Assembly: GCA_947471745.1 (NCBI GenBank)
Contig: CANJKZ010000008.1
Location: forward strand, 4,591,501 to 4,655,500
DNA from: Closterium sp. Naga37s-1
Lineage: Eukaryota; Streptophyta; Zygnematophyceae; Desmidiales; Closteriaceae
Direction: 5' to 3'
DNA: 64,000 bases
Within the stretch, counting starts at the first letter, position 1. Each line of letters starts with the position of its first letter. The notes beneath the pieces were generated by a model, which was not told the origin of the DNA, did not search any database, and was given only the letters and a program-made list of their open reading frames with translations. The position numbers and the translations under genes are program-made. This document shows positions 9,020 to 20,051 of the stretch, one piece after another.

Positions 9020-10470
9020 GACTGCTAGTAAGTCATTGAAATTTCTCTTTCCTCTAGGAAAATGTCAGTGTTGAAAGTAGCATTGCTAGCTTCTCACCAA
9101 AGAAGTATGCCTGGAAAACTGGAGAAGGTCAGGTGATAAGATCCAGAAATGTGGAATCCTAGTGTACCAAAAACCTATCATAAGGAATTTCATCATTCAA
9201 TGAATGAGGAAGTGGCCACATAGTGGCTTTACCTTTTCATTTGTTGACCCACCGAAAAGTGTTGTAAAGGCTTCTCCTCTACTTTTCAGGAACTAGGATT
9301 TGTACTAATCAGTAGAGCGCTGTCTTGGCTTTCCAACGAGCCGTGGATTGCTTCGTTCGCCTGAGAAACGAGTGAGCTATAGCTGGAAACGTGAAGACTA
9401 TGCTCTAGGAATAGAGATTAGGAGCTCTGTGGAATTTTGACGAGTTGTACCATGTACAAGATGATTCCAATGTTCACTATGATTCATGCAATACAAAGCA
9501 AACAGGTTTATATCATGCAACAAACATCGAGCCGCACAAGTAACCTCGAACCGCTACACTCTCGAAAGTTCGAGTAACATTTCGAATGGGTGAAATTCGG
9601 AATCCTAGTGTACCAAAAACCTATCATAAGGAATTTCATCATTCAGTGAATGAGGAAGTGGCCACATAGTGCCTTTACCTTTTCATTTGTTGACCCACCG
9701 AAAAGTGTTGTAAAGGCTTCTCCTCTACTTTTCAGGAACTGGGATTTGTACTAATCACTAGAGCGCTGTCTTGGCTTTCCAACGAGCCGTGAATTGCTTC
9801 GTTCGCCTGAGAAACGAGTGAGCTATTGCTGGAAACGTGAAGACTATGCTCTAGGAATAGAGATTAGGAGCTCTCTGGAATTTTGACTAGTTGTACCATG
9901 TACAAGATGATTCCAATGTTCACTATGATTCATGCAATATAAAGCAAACAGGTTTATAGCATGCAACAAACATCGAGCCGCACAAGTAACCTCGAACCGC
10001 TACACTCTCGAAAGTTCGATTAACATTTCGAATGGGTGAAATTCGACACTCGAATTTCACCGAACCGAATTCTCCTTGAGTCTCGAATGTTCCTGGTGCT
10101 GCCATGTGGCACCGAATCGATGGGTCTTCCGAAGTCAATCCTTCAACCCCACGCCAACCTGCAGCTCACTCGAAAGTGAGCACCAAGCCAACACCTTTCG
10201 GTGGTTGGGAGCAAAGTTGCCTCACGCAACCTCCAACAATGACTGCTAGTAAGTCATTGAAATTTCTCTTTCCTCTGGGAAAGTGTCAGTGCTGGAAGTA
10301 GCATTGCTAGCTTCTCACCAAAGAAGTATGCCTGGAAAACCGGAGAAGGACAGGTGATAAGATCCAGAAATGTGGAATCCTAGTGTACCAAAAACCTATC
10401 ATAAGGAATTTCATCATTCAGTGAATGAGGAAGTGGCCACATAGTGGCTTTACCTTTTCATTTGTTGACC
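9020..10470 (-). repeat. WRKY-like intron 1 with tandem 446-bp duplication carrying extra exon-1 ends
   Basis: A segment starting GGAATCCTAGTGTACC occurs at 9153 and again at 9599 (446-bp offset, nearly identical to about 10044). The first part is present a third time at 10374 in front of the real exon. Each copy contains the end of exon 1 and its donor (minus GGTCAACAAATGAAAAG then GTAAAG) at about 9232, 9678 and 10454. Only the copy at 10454 is preceded by the WKKTSHK coding part. The intron therefore holds two decoy donors with six or seven codons attached. No other gene is seen here. Confidence 0.8.
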
Positions 10471-10788
10471 CACTATGCGCTTGTGAGAAGTCTTTTTCCA
10501 TTTGAACCTCTCGTGACGTGGCTGCTGGGGCTGATGAGTCGTCGGTTGCACGAGACAATTCTCCTGGTTCAGGCCCATGATCACCAGCGGCGGTGGCGGC
10601 GTTGAGGTTGGTGTTATCTTCAATTCAGCACCATGATCATGATCTTCTTCTTGTGGAACTTCTGAACTGGATCCTGAACTATGCTCCACTTGCTGTGGCT
10701 GCTGCTGCGGCTGCTGGTGCTGGTGCTGCTGCTGCTGCCGCAGCAGCTCTTGCCTCTGGAGCATACTAAATCGGGTGGTCAAATGCAT
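10454..10788 (-). CDS. WRKY-like transcription factor, exon 1 (DNA-contacting strand, variant WKKTSHK)
   Basis: The exon reads MHLTTRFSMLQRQELLRQ, a Gln-rich stretch, an acidic EEDHDHGAE patch, MGLNQENCLVQ and finally ERFKWKKTSHKRIVGQQMKR. The last part aligns without gaps to the WRKY beta strand W-R-K-Y-G-Q-K-x-V-K-G-N-P-x-P-R: W, K, the second K, G and the terminal R are kept, while YGQK is TSHK. The donor AAAAG|GTAAAG falls inside the last Arg codon, as in R-type WRKY introns. It pairs in phase with exon 2 at 8627. Expected role is nuclear, sequence-specific DNA binding; the loss of YGQK predicts altered or lost W-box recognition. The start Met is the first in this frame, but a further upstream exon cannot be excluded. 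A paralogue lies at 44053-44870. Confidence 0.65.
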
Positions 10789-10789
10789 G

Positions 10790-12285
10790 CCTCTGATTGA
10801 AGTGGTATTAATCTCAGTAGCCTATGGTACCAGACATTTGAGGGGAATTCCCAGCAAACCCGGATCGGCGTTTCTACTTAGAGGAATTGAGCTTACAACC
10901 TCGGAGGTTTTAACTTCGAAATCCCTAGCAAATCGCAGTGCTGTGCATGGTTCTGAAGCGATTCCTTCAAGCAACCACTGGCTAGGCTCATACATCATGC
11001 TTGGGCTGGGCTCATACGATTTGGGATTCCAAATGGGTCACACAAACATAATGGTGTTTGTGGGAGGATGGGGTGGGTGGGATGGGATGGAGGGGGAGGT
11101 GAATCATGCCTGTCAGCCGTGCAATTCTTGCATACAGTGTGCGAACGATATGCACCGGATCAAAAGGCAGCATCTCTCTCGCTCGGAGCACATGCAGTGG
11201 GACGGGATGGGTGAGCATGAGGTAACAGTCCTTAATTTTGCCCGCCATCAATGTTTGGTGATTCGTAATGCACGTCAATCTGATTGGCTAAGGGTGCTCG
11301 TCGTGGTCACTGCTGGTCCAGCCAGATGTGCGAAAATATTCAGGTCTGGAATGGAAGTGAGGGTGTTTTACGACAACCATGGAAGAACAGCAAAGAAGTA
11401 TGAGACGAATTACTTTGGAATTGTAAGTAATTGTTTCTCTTGACCTTGATTACATTTCAATCCTGTCGCACGGTCTCCAGCGCGCTCGACGATGACATCT
11501 CATCTATCTCGCTTACAGGGTAAAATTGTAGTTTTTACCTTCCATTCGACCCCCAAACCATAATTGATTTTGTTTTTTTTTCCCGTTAGTCATGCGGACA
11601 TTGATCAGCGCGGGGAACCATGCAACGAGAAGTGGAAGCAAGCGTGGTCCGAATCTACGTAAAAGACGAAATCCAAAAACTATTAGCAAACAAACCACTC
11701 TTCATGCAATTTTCTTGCACGGGACTAAAAGTATCGCGTTTTGCCCGGGGTTTGAAGGTTTTTGCACATAGTCCGCGCGCGGCCTCTCATTCCGTCGGAC
11801 TATAAACGAGAACATCTGTACTTTGGCTTGAACCAGTGTGCACGCAAAGGGTGGCAAGAACGCAACCATCAATTCATGAATTTCATGACTTACACCAGTA
11901 GGTTACCCTGCCCAATAGGTCAGACCCTCGATTTTTCCCGAACGACTTTCAAGTACCTCCATCATAGTTCACCCCACAACAGGTTGCCTCTAGCCCATCT
12001 CCCTTATTTTCACACATTTCACCAGAGCGAGAATGAGTAACACGTGTTTGGATCATGGTAGGCTGGTAAAAAAAGAAATGAAACGTCTGAGGAGCATATC
12101 CGTCCGTCCCACCAAAGCTGAAACCGATTTTGGAAAAATACATGTCAGTAGCTTCACTGTTGATTCAGAATTAGTAAATGGGTTCACAAAAAAATGTAAA
12201 TAGAATCACATGATTTTGTGCAGCAAATAAATATTACAACTATTGGTACTTGATGTGCGAAAAGGCAACCCCTAACGTTTCACCT
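10790..12285. other. unassigned region, possible plus-strand exon near 11180-11421
   Basis: A plus-strand frame from about 10775 to 11443 is open and includes HQCLVIRNARQSDWLRVLVVV and GMEVRVFYDNHGRTAKKYET before a donor-like GTAAGT at about 11422. I do not recognise it. From 11600 to 12200 nothing convincing is seen beyond short frames. The segment ends at the target duplication CACCT (12281-12285) of the copia element. Confidence 0.25.
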
Positions 12286-12688
12286 TGTTAGAATTTGAAA
12301 TGACTGAATAGGATCGTATACTTAGGATGGTAGCTTCCCGTCGTAGCGGAAGTCTTGTATGAGTTAAAGCCAGTTATAGGAGGCTTTGTCTGGACTAATA
12401 AAAGCACATGTAGTGATATGTTTCAGGATCTATGTCTCTGAAATCAGATATATTATAAAATGACAAGCATACAGAATATATAGCTAGAGTAAAGTACCTT
12501 TTCGCCTATTGTACTATGCTATTCTCGCTATTCCTGTTCTGAAATGGTACGTGACTATTCGCGAGGCCTATAGCTGCGTGCTGACGTCATCCTAGGGCGT
12601 GTAGCGCTTTGCTGACGTCAGCCTATCGGTACTTTACTGTACTACACGAATTTCCTTGAAGTGCTTAAGTCTCGATATTATCTCAACA
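12286..12688 (-). repeat. 3' LTR of the 12286-25326 copia element
   Basis: The 403-bp LTR has TGT...ACA ends. It contains two GCTGACGTCA blocks (about 12580 and 12612) with CRE/bZIP-type TGACGTCA cores, likely promoter elements. It matches the right LTR apart from about eight substitutions and the MITE. Confidence 0.93.
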
Positions 12689-12718
12689 CTCCCCTTCACT
12701 TCTAGGAGTTCGGTGTAG

Positions 12719-15053
12719 TTACCCAGTTGTCTCGGAAACACCGCTGAGCTGGTTGCAGTGATGAAATTTCTGTCGTGTCAGTTTCTTGGTAAGTGAGTCA
12801 GCTGCCATGTCACCAGTGGAACAGTAGACAAGGCGCATTCTCCCCTTGTCGATCGCATCCTTGACGAAGAAGTAACGCAGTGAAATATGTTTCGTGCGAT
12901 TGACGAAGCCGGGCTTGTTGGCGATGGTAATTGCACTCTGGTTGTCGCAGTGCAACGTAAACTGATTCGGCGTGACGAACTTTGCTTCGTCGAGCAGTTC
13001 CTGTAAGTATAATCCTTCTCGAGTTGCAGCACACGCCGCAATGAATTCTGCTTCAGCCGAGGAAAGTGACACGAGTTCCTGTTTTGATGAGTTCCACGAG
13101 ATCGGGCCAATTGGCTCGAGACGGAAGACGTAGCCTGTTCGTGACCGACGATCTGACGTGTCACCAGCGTGGTCTGCGTCGACATATCCACTGAGGTACA
13201 TTTTGTCGGTCGGTTTTCTTGTGTTGAAAATCAGCCCGACTGTTGGTGTTGCAACAAAGTAGTGTAGAGCGCGCTGAAGATCGAGATGGTGTTCTTCTTT
13301 TGGGCAGCGTAAAAATTGTGCGAGATAGCTTGCGACGTAAGCAAGGTCAGGACGGCATGTGACTGCTGCGAAGAGAAGACACCCGAGTTGCTGCTGGTAC
13401 AGTTGTAGGCCAGCCGCTGAAAGTTTGGTGTTGTTTAGGATGTGCCCGGTGGGAGTAGATCGATACGGTGTAGCGACGTAGTCTGTAGAAATCTTGAAAC
13501 GCTTAGCAAGTGACTCAGCATACTTCGATGCTGTGAGGTGGATGGCAGAGGCAGTTCGTGAAATGTTTAACCCAAGAAATTGGGTTACTTCGGTAGAGAC
13601 AGTTAAATCGAGAGATTTCTTCAAATCTGCTTCGATGCGATCACCCAAAGAAGTCGAAGAGCTGACGTAGAGAATGTCGTCCACGTATGCCACAAGCAAC
13701 ACATAGCTCCCCTTGTCGTCTAGTCGATACATCCTGGGATCATGCGGTAGTTGTCGGAACCCAACTTCTATCAGTTTCCTGTTCAAATGCTGCTGCCACA
13801 GTCGCGGTGCTTGTTTGATACCGTACAGTGACTTCTTGAGCTTGCCGACACTTGGCGGTTTTGTCGGATAGGTATGCGGATATTCGACGTAGATTTCAGC
13901 ATCGGCGTCAGCGTACAGGAATGGGTTGGAAACGTCAATTTGTCGAAGCGGAAAATTCTTCGCAGCTGCTTCGCAGATGACGAGACGAACACTTGTGTGT
14001 CAACTGACCGGGGCAAAAGTTAGTGTGTAGTTGACCCCATGAGTTTGGTCAAAACCGCGAACAACCCACCTTGCCTTATGTTTTTCATAAGAGCCATCAG
14101 CTTTCGTCTTCACCCTGAAAACCCACTTTCCGGTAAGAACATTTTTATTTACGGCTTTTTCGATGGGTATGAGCTCCCAAGTCTCCCGTTTTTCCAGGGC
14201 AGCCAGTTCACGATCCATAGCTTCACGCCACTTTTCACGATGTGGTCCTGAAAGAGCCTGTCGGGCAGTTTTCGGTTCTGCGACTTCTGTAGAATTGTGC
14301 TGTACAGCTGCTGCGAGTCCCAGTATCTGAAGCCCAGTTTGATAATTAGGACTGTCTTCGGTCCGTCCTGCGAAATTGACAGGTTCACTCTGTTCACCAC
14401 TTGCCCCCCCAATTTCGTCAGGATCGACGCGGATGCTGCTGTCAGTTACAGCTGGCATGGGACGTCGTTGTTCGTCCACCAGGTAAGTATGATGAATATC
14501 ACGAACGTCCTCCAGATGAGTGTCAACGAGAGGAATAAATTCCGGGAATCCGGAAGAAGTGGTTGGAATAGGTGGATCGGGAGCAGCTTCACGTGCGCCG
14601 TCGAGGTCAGGTTCTTCGCTGTCAGCGAGTTCGGCGTCGGTGCTGGCGAATGAACGAACACCATGGAAAAGAGTAGCAGGGTCACGCTGCGTGGAAGAGA
14701 TATTGTTCGAAGACAGGAAGAGTCAGATTTTCGTAGAAGATACAGTCGCGGGCAGGTACCAAAAGGCGACTGCGATAATCCATAATACGCCAGGCAGAAA
14801 ACTGTTTCTCAAGGCCGAGATGAAGACCCCACTTAGCATGTTGATCGAATTTTCCGAGCGGAGCAGTAGGAGGACGGTATTGCACGACACACCCGAAAAC
14901 TCGAAGAAGTTTTGTAGTGCCCAATTTTCCTGTCCACAACAAGTGAGGTGATGCGTTGTTGGGTAGAGCCGATGAAGACAGGAGGTTATGCAACAGTGTT
15001 GCATGGTCCATTGCGAAGGGCCAGTAGAGTGGGCCGAGTTGAGATTGGGCGAG
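12719..15053 (-). pseudogene. copia integrase C-terminus, reverse transcriptase and RNase H (element 12286-25326)
   Basis: Reading leftward from 15053, the integrase C-terminal part (PLYWPFAMDHATLLHN, LRVFGCVVQYRPP) is followed by a linker. Reverse transcriptase follows with GKWVFRVKTKADGS, KARWVVRGFDQTHGVNY, IDVSNPFLYADADAEIY, LYGIKQAPRLW and the catalytic VAYVDDILY. RNase H follows with VDADHAGD, SSAEAEF, CDNQSAI and the terminal KHISLRYFFV and DSLTKKL motifs, ending near 12719. An in-frame TGA at about 14001, just after FAPVS, breaks the polymerase. The first catalytic Asp and the YVDD pair are otherwise intact. Confidence 0.9.
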
Positions 15054-15058
15054 CAGAG

Positions 15059-16392
15059 TGTCACTAGCAGTAGAAAGTAAGAATGAATAAAGGAGGAGGT
15101 TCACTAGCAAGCAGTTGGATACATATAGCAAACCCTAATTGGGCTGTACTCACTATGGAGTACCCCACTGCAGGCTAGACAATTATAACATTCTGACACA
15201 CCCCCATAGCCAAAGTGGGGTGTAATCAGCACAACAAGCAAGCATAGTAATAGTTCACAATTATAAGCAAAGCTAGAGGTAATCACAGCGGGCAAGTGAG
15301 GAGGAGGAGGGACTGTGCGAGGATAGAAGATGGGAGACGACGGCTGAAGTTGCAGACACACGGGCAACAGGAGCTGCTGGCACAGTGGCTACCGAGACAG
15401 CGCCCCGGACTACTGGAGTAACTGGCTCACGGGCTACGAGGAGCTACAGGAGCAACGGACCCACGGGCGACAGGCGCAGCAGACTCTCTGGGCTACCAGG
15501 ACAGTGCGCCCCGGACTACAGGTGCTGCGGACGACAAGACAGCAGCCTCCACTCAACCTCCCCCGACCGTCCCACACCCCTCTCACACACACCCCCTGCT
15601 TCACCCCTAGCTCCACTCCCCCTTCACCCCTTAGTACCACTCCGACGGCTCCAACAGATCCACCCCCCTCAGCGGCAGCTGCAGCACTGGGAGACGGAGG
15701 AGGAGGAGGAGCAGGGGACGGCACACAGAAACTGCACCCCCATACCTCCCACCCCAAACCCTAATTCAGGAGAACGGGCAGCAGCAGGGGTGGGGCGCCG
15801 TCAGAAGCACGGGGGACAGCGGGCAGCGCAGGGGAAGAGGAAACAGGGCGCCCACGGGCCTGGCGCAGCCCGTACGAGCCGCGGGCGGGCGGCCCGAGGC
15901 GCGCCCTGGCCTGGCGCAGCCCGTACGGGCCGCGCGCAGGCTGTACGGGCCGCGCGCGGGCCCTACGCAGGTCGCGCAGGCCGCGACGGGGGGCGACGCG
16001 CGGGTCCCCGTCGCCCGTCGCAGCGCCTCTCAGGAGCGACGCGCGGAGTGACGGGGCAGAAAGCCGCCGCGCGCCTCGGGGCGCACGGCGGGCAGAAAAC
16101 CGCCGCACGCTCCGAGCGCGCGGCGGGATGAAAAATCCGTCGCACGCCACGGGGCGTGCAACACACAGAGTAGCAGTAGCAGCGGAAGCAGTGAGGTGGT
16201 GGGCCCACCCACAGGATCGACCCAAGGGGATCGACCTGCTCTGATAGCATGTCAGAACTAGCAGTAGAAAGTAAGAATGAAGAAAGGAGGAGGTTCACTA
16301 GCAAGCAGTTGGATACATATAGCAAACCCTAATTGGGCTGTACTCACTATGGAGTACCCCACTGCAGGCTAGACAATTATAACATTCTGACA
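15059..16392 (-). mobile_element. non-autonomous short-LTR retrotransposon, nested in the copia integrase
   Basis: LTRs of 140 bp (15059-15198) and 143 bp (16250-16392) run from TGTCA to TTCTGACA and differ by a 3-bp indel and about one substitution. Target duplication CAGAG flanks it (15054-15058 and 16393-16397). The primer site next to the right LTR reads TGCTATCAGAGCA on the minus strand, near-perfect for initiator tRNA-Met. The polypurine tract GCTATGGGGG sits beside the left LTR. The 1.05-kb interior is GC-rich with GCGCGCGG hairpin-prone blocks and no gag or pol motif. It shares leader sequence (GGTCGATCCCCTTGG) with the element at 17746-19357, so both belong to one non-autonomous family that must use another element's proteins. 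Confidence 0.92.
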
Positions 16393-16397
16393 CAGAG

Positions 16398-17740
16398 CTC
16401 GCATCTTTTCTTGCAGAGTTCGATTGAGGCGTTCAGCTACACCGCTCTGTTGGTGAGCATGAGGAAGTGAGAATAAGCGCCGTATGCCTCTTTCTTGCAA
16501 GTACGTTGTAAACTCGAGACTTTGATATTCCCCAGCTCCGTCACACTGGAAGGTTTTGAGTTTGGTGTCGGACTCGCGTTCTGCGAGAGGCAGCCATGTT
16601 CGAAACGCTGTGAAGGCAAGAAAACGGTTAGTCATGTTACCAGTCCAGACGTATCGAGTAGAAGCTTCAGTGAACGTGATGACGTATTTCTCGCCATTAA
16701 AACCCTCTGCAGGTAAGTTTAAAATATCGCTGTAAACTTTTTCCATCCAGCGACAATCCTCAGCGCCAGGAAAATGAGTCGGGTACGGTTCGTGTGGTAG
16801 ATTTGCTGCTAGGCAGATTAAGCAGGGTGACGGACGATTGACCGGTTTCATTTCGAGGCCGCCAGGTAAGAAAAGAGAATTCTTGTCAAGAACACCGGCT
16901 CTGATTGTATTGTTGAGCGTAGACTACGACGGATGACCAAGACGCTTATGCCATGTGTCCGCAGTTGCTTTGTGTCCCTGTGCGCGCAGATAATGATCGG
17001 CGTTAGCGAAGAAAGACAACAGCAGCCGATGACCGTCAGCGCGAACATGATCTGTGACAGGTGGGATAAACCTGGTAAGGTTAGGTGGTGGATTTTTTAT
17101 GTCAACGTCGACGTATTCGCCAGGTGAAAGAACTAACTCCCCGCTTTCTTGATCTTATGCTGCAGGTTTAGGCTCAACACCGACAAGTCATCCGGAGTCG
17201 AGGACTTCCATGTCAGCGACACGCTGCTCTGCTTCAGTCAGAAGACGTCGATCACGATCAGCGGGTGTTTCTCCCCAAGTGGTTTCGTCAGGTTCCTGTG
17301 CCCCCCAAGCGCCTTCACTCGTGGGCATATTCGTCGTATCTCCCCAACCACCAACTTGAGCAAGATAATCTCGGGAGTTCTGTACGTCATTCAAGCCTTG
17401 ATCGTCGAAGGTCAGCATGACAGCGGCAGCCGTGGTTGAAGACGTGGGTACGACTCCTTCACGAGGAACGGTATCATTGGTGTAATCGATGTCATCGCGA
17501 TACTCCCATGGGCCGAGAGAGAGAATATTTTTGGAGTCGGCAGTGGTGCGTTCAGGTACGAAGTTGAGGACGAATACACCGTTCTGTTCGATTGCCGTGC
17601 CGAGTTTTCTGTCTCCATATTTCAAAGTAAATTTCCCAGGTTCGCCAAGAAGAGTAATCCCATTCCGCATGAGCTGTGCAGATGACATCAGATTGAAGCC
17701 AAGTCGAGGAACGAGAAGTACATCATTAAGATGAAGACTG
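16398..17740 (-). pseudogene. copia protease end, GAG-pre-integrase and integrase core (element 12286-25326)
   Basis: The minus strand reads NDVLLVPRLGFNLMSSAQL (end of the protease region), then WHKRLGHPS of the GAG-pre-integrase domain near 16940, then PCLICLA and an integrase core with VYSDILN, TFQCDGAGEY and SGVAERLNRT, giving the D, D, E catalytic set. Stops after GHPS (TAG near 16928) and after VLDSG (about 17187) break the frame. The left end continues across the nested element at 15059-16392. Confidence 0.88.
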
Positions 17741-17745
17741 AATTC

Positions 17746-18501
17746 TGTCAGAATGTTATCTTATGCTCTAGCCTGTAGTGGGGTGCTCTATAGCGAGTAC
17801 AACCCTTCTAGGGTTTGCTATTTGTATCCTCATTCTTGCTAGTGCAACTCCCTCTTCTCTCTTCTTTCTTTTAAACTTTAACATGCTATCAGAGCAGGTC
17901 GATCCCCTTGGATCGATCCTGTGGGTGGGCTCACCACCTTGTTGCTTCCGCTGCAACTGCTACTGCTACTCTCTGTGCCGCACGCTTCGTGGCGTGCGGC
18001 AGTTTTTCTTCCCGCCGTGCGCCCCGAGGCGCGCGGCGGTTTTCTGCCCGCCGTGCGCCCCGAGGCGCGCGGCGGTTTTCTGCCCGCCGTGCGCCCCGAG
18101 GCGCGCGGCGGTTTCCTGCCCGCCGCGCGCCCCGAGGCGCGCGGCGGGTCGCGCGACCCCTACAGCCCCGTCGCGCCGCCCAGGGGAGCCGCGCGCGACC
18201 CCTGCAGCCCCGTCGCGCCGCCCAGGGGAGCCGCGCGCGGCCCCTGCAGCCCCGTCGCGCCGCCCAGGGGAGCCGCGCGCGGCCCCTGCAGCCCCGTCGC
18301 GCCGCCCAGGGGAGCCGCGCGCGGCCCCTGCTGCCCCGTCGCGCGGCCCTGCTGCCCCGTCGCGCTGCCCAGGGGAGCCGTGCGCGGCCCCTGCTGCCCC
18401 GCCCCGTCCCCGACCTGCCCCGGCCCCGACCTGCCCCGGCCCAACTCCCGTCGCCCGTCGCGGCGCCCTGGGGGGAGGGGAGTCTACCGGGGACCGCGCG
18501 T

Positions 18502-18539
<38 letters not shown>

Positions 18540-19357
18540 ACCTCCCTACCCTGTTTTTAGGGTTTGGGGGGTAGTGGTTGGGGGGTGGCGGTTGGGGGGT
18601 GGCGGTTGGGGGGTGGCAGGTGTGTGGCGTCGCCTGCTCCTCCTCCTCCTCCGTCTCCCTGTGCTGCAGCTGCCGCTGAGGGGGGGTGGACGTGTTGGAG
18701 CCGGTGGAGTGGTACTAAGGGGGGGTGAAGGGGGAGTGGAGCTAGCGGTGTAGCAGCGGGTGTGTGCCAGGGGGGAGTGGGATAGTTTGGGGAAGCTGCA
18801 CGGAGGTTGCCGTCGTGTCGCCAGCAGCACCTGTAGTCCGGGGACTTCGTCCGGTAGCCCAGTCGTAGACTTCTACGCCAGCCGCCCGTGGGTCCGTTGC
18901 TCGTCTGCCGCTACTTTAGCCGCGGGGCCTGTTACTCCTGTAGTCCGGGCGCTTAGTCCGGTAGCCGCTGTGCCAGTCTGCCTCCTGTTGCCCGTGTGTC
19001 TGCAGCTTCAGCCGTCGCCTCCTATCTCCTCTCCCCTCACTCTCTCTCCTCCTCCTCGCTTGCCCGTTGTGACTACCACTAGCTTTGCTCATAATTGTAC
19101 CCTTTAAACTATTCCTTCTTGAACTTGTGCTCAGAATGTGTGGTGACATTGTGATCCACCCTGAGCTTGTACTGCTTTTCTTGCTCTGCTGATTACACCC
19201 CACTTTGGCTATGGGGGTGTGTCAGAATGTTATCTTATGCTCTAGCCTGTAGTGGGGTGCTCTATAGCGAGTACAACCCTTCTAGGGTTTGCTATTTGTA
19301 TCCTCATTCTTGCTAGTGCAACTCCCTCTTCTCTCTTCTTTCTTTTAAACTTTAACA
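17746..19357 (+). mobile_element. non-autonomous short-LTR retrotransposon, nested, LTRs identical by eye
   Basis: LTRs of 138 bp (17746-17883 and 19220-19357) run from TGTCAGAATG to TTTAACA and show no difference that I can find, so this is a very recent insertion. Target duplication AATTC flanks it (17741-17745 and 19358-19362). The primer site TGCTATCAGAGCAGG starts at 17884; the polypurine tract GCTATGGGGGTG ends at 19219. The interior has four units of a GCGCCCCGAGGCGCGCGG repeat (18020-18150), about five 60-bp GC-rich units (18160-18400) and a 33-base C run at 18507-18539. The 3' end (19100-19215) matches the 3' untranslated region of the full copia elements (reverse of 20185-20290 and 51043-51150), which identifies the likely parent family. 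No retroviral-type protein is encoded. Confidence 0.93.
18018..18400 (+). repeat. GC-rich tandem repeats inside the nested non-autonomous element
   Basis: Two arrays are adjacent: about four 35-bp units containing CCCGCCGTGCGCCCCGAGG, each with an internal GCGCCCCGAGGCGCGC near-palindrome, then about five units of roughly 60 bp containing CCCCGTCGCGCCGCCCAGG. All frames stay open across them, giving spurious long Pro/Arg/Ala ORFs. Confidence 0.85.
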
Positions 19358-19362
19358 AATTC

Positions 19363-20046
19363 TTCTTCAACGGAATCAAGAATGATGTTACCCATCCAAC
19401 GTGCTGTAAGACGTTGATTGTTGGCGACGGTGACAACGCATGGGTTCTGAAGACGACGCTGATTGATGACGAAACGGTTTTCTGAGGAACACATATGTTG
19501 GCCGCAACAACTGTCGAGATACCATGTGTTGGGACCTTCCAAGGTATGTGCAAGGTTGGCGTAGACCTCAGGTGGTATGGGCGTATTGAGTTCATCGTTG
19601 AAGTTATTATGAACACGTTCTTCGGCGCCAGGATCGTAGACGGTAGAAACTGACGTCATACAATTAATAATTTCTTTCGCTTGTGTCTTGACAGGTGTAA
19701 CAGGCGGCTTCGCAGAGTTCGGCTTCGCAGTGTTCGGCTTCGCAGCTTCCGGCTTCTCAACTTCCGGCTTCTCAGCTTCACCTGAAGAATCTTTGGTGTG
19801 TTTCGATGCAGACCGCTTCCAGGATGGTTTATTCTTCGACCAGCAGGTATCGATGGTATGACCTGCTTTTCGGCAAAAGGAACAAACGGGCTTGTTACGT
19901 GGAGTGGAATAAAAACTGACTGTGTTATTAACCACCTTTTTCCCTCCTCGAGCGTTGTGCAGGTCCATATCCTGCTGCTCAACGATGAGAGCGGCACAGA
20001 GTGCCCCCTCAGACAACGTTGCTTGCATCCGAAGAATAGAGCGACA
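19363..20046 (-). pseudogene. copia gag C-terminus with zinc knuckle and protease start (element 12286-25326)
   Basis: The frame contains a CCHC knuckle, CSFCRKAGHTIDTCW, followed by a Lys/Pro/Ala-rich stretch with repeated KPNSAKP units, then the protease active-site block WYLDSCCGQHMC. Copia proteases normally read DSGA; here the residues after Asp-Ser are Cys-Cys. It is separated from the rest of gag by the nested element at 20052-23272 and from the rest of protease by the one at 17746-19357. Both junctions carry 5-bp duplications. Confidence 0.88.
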
Positions 20047-20051
20047 CTGCC

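Noticed and set aside
10034-10060. Perfect palindrome GGTGAAATTCGA/TCGAATTTCACC as a member of the 18-bp palindrome family
   Set aside because: The sequence is unrelated to TTTTGAGNCGNCTCAAAA and it lies at the end of the 446-bp duplication by a different arrangement.
17778-18753. Plus-strand Pro/Arg-rich frames of 260-281 codons
   Set aside because: They lie inside the interior GC repeats of a non-autonomous element and occur in three parallel frames.
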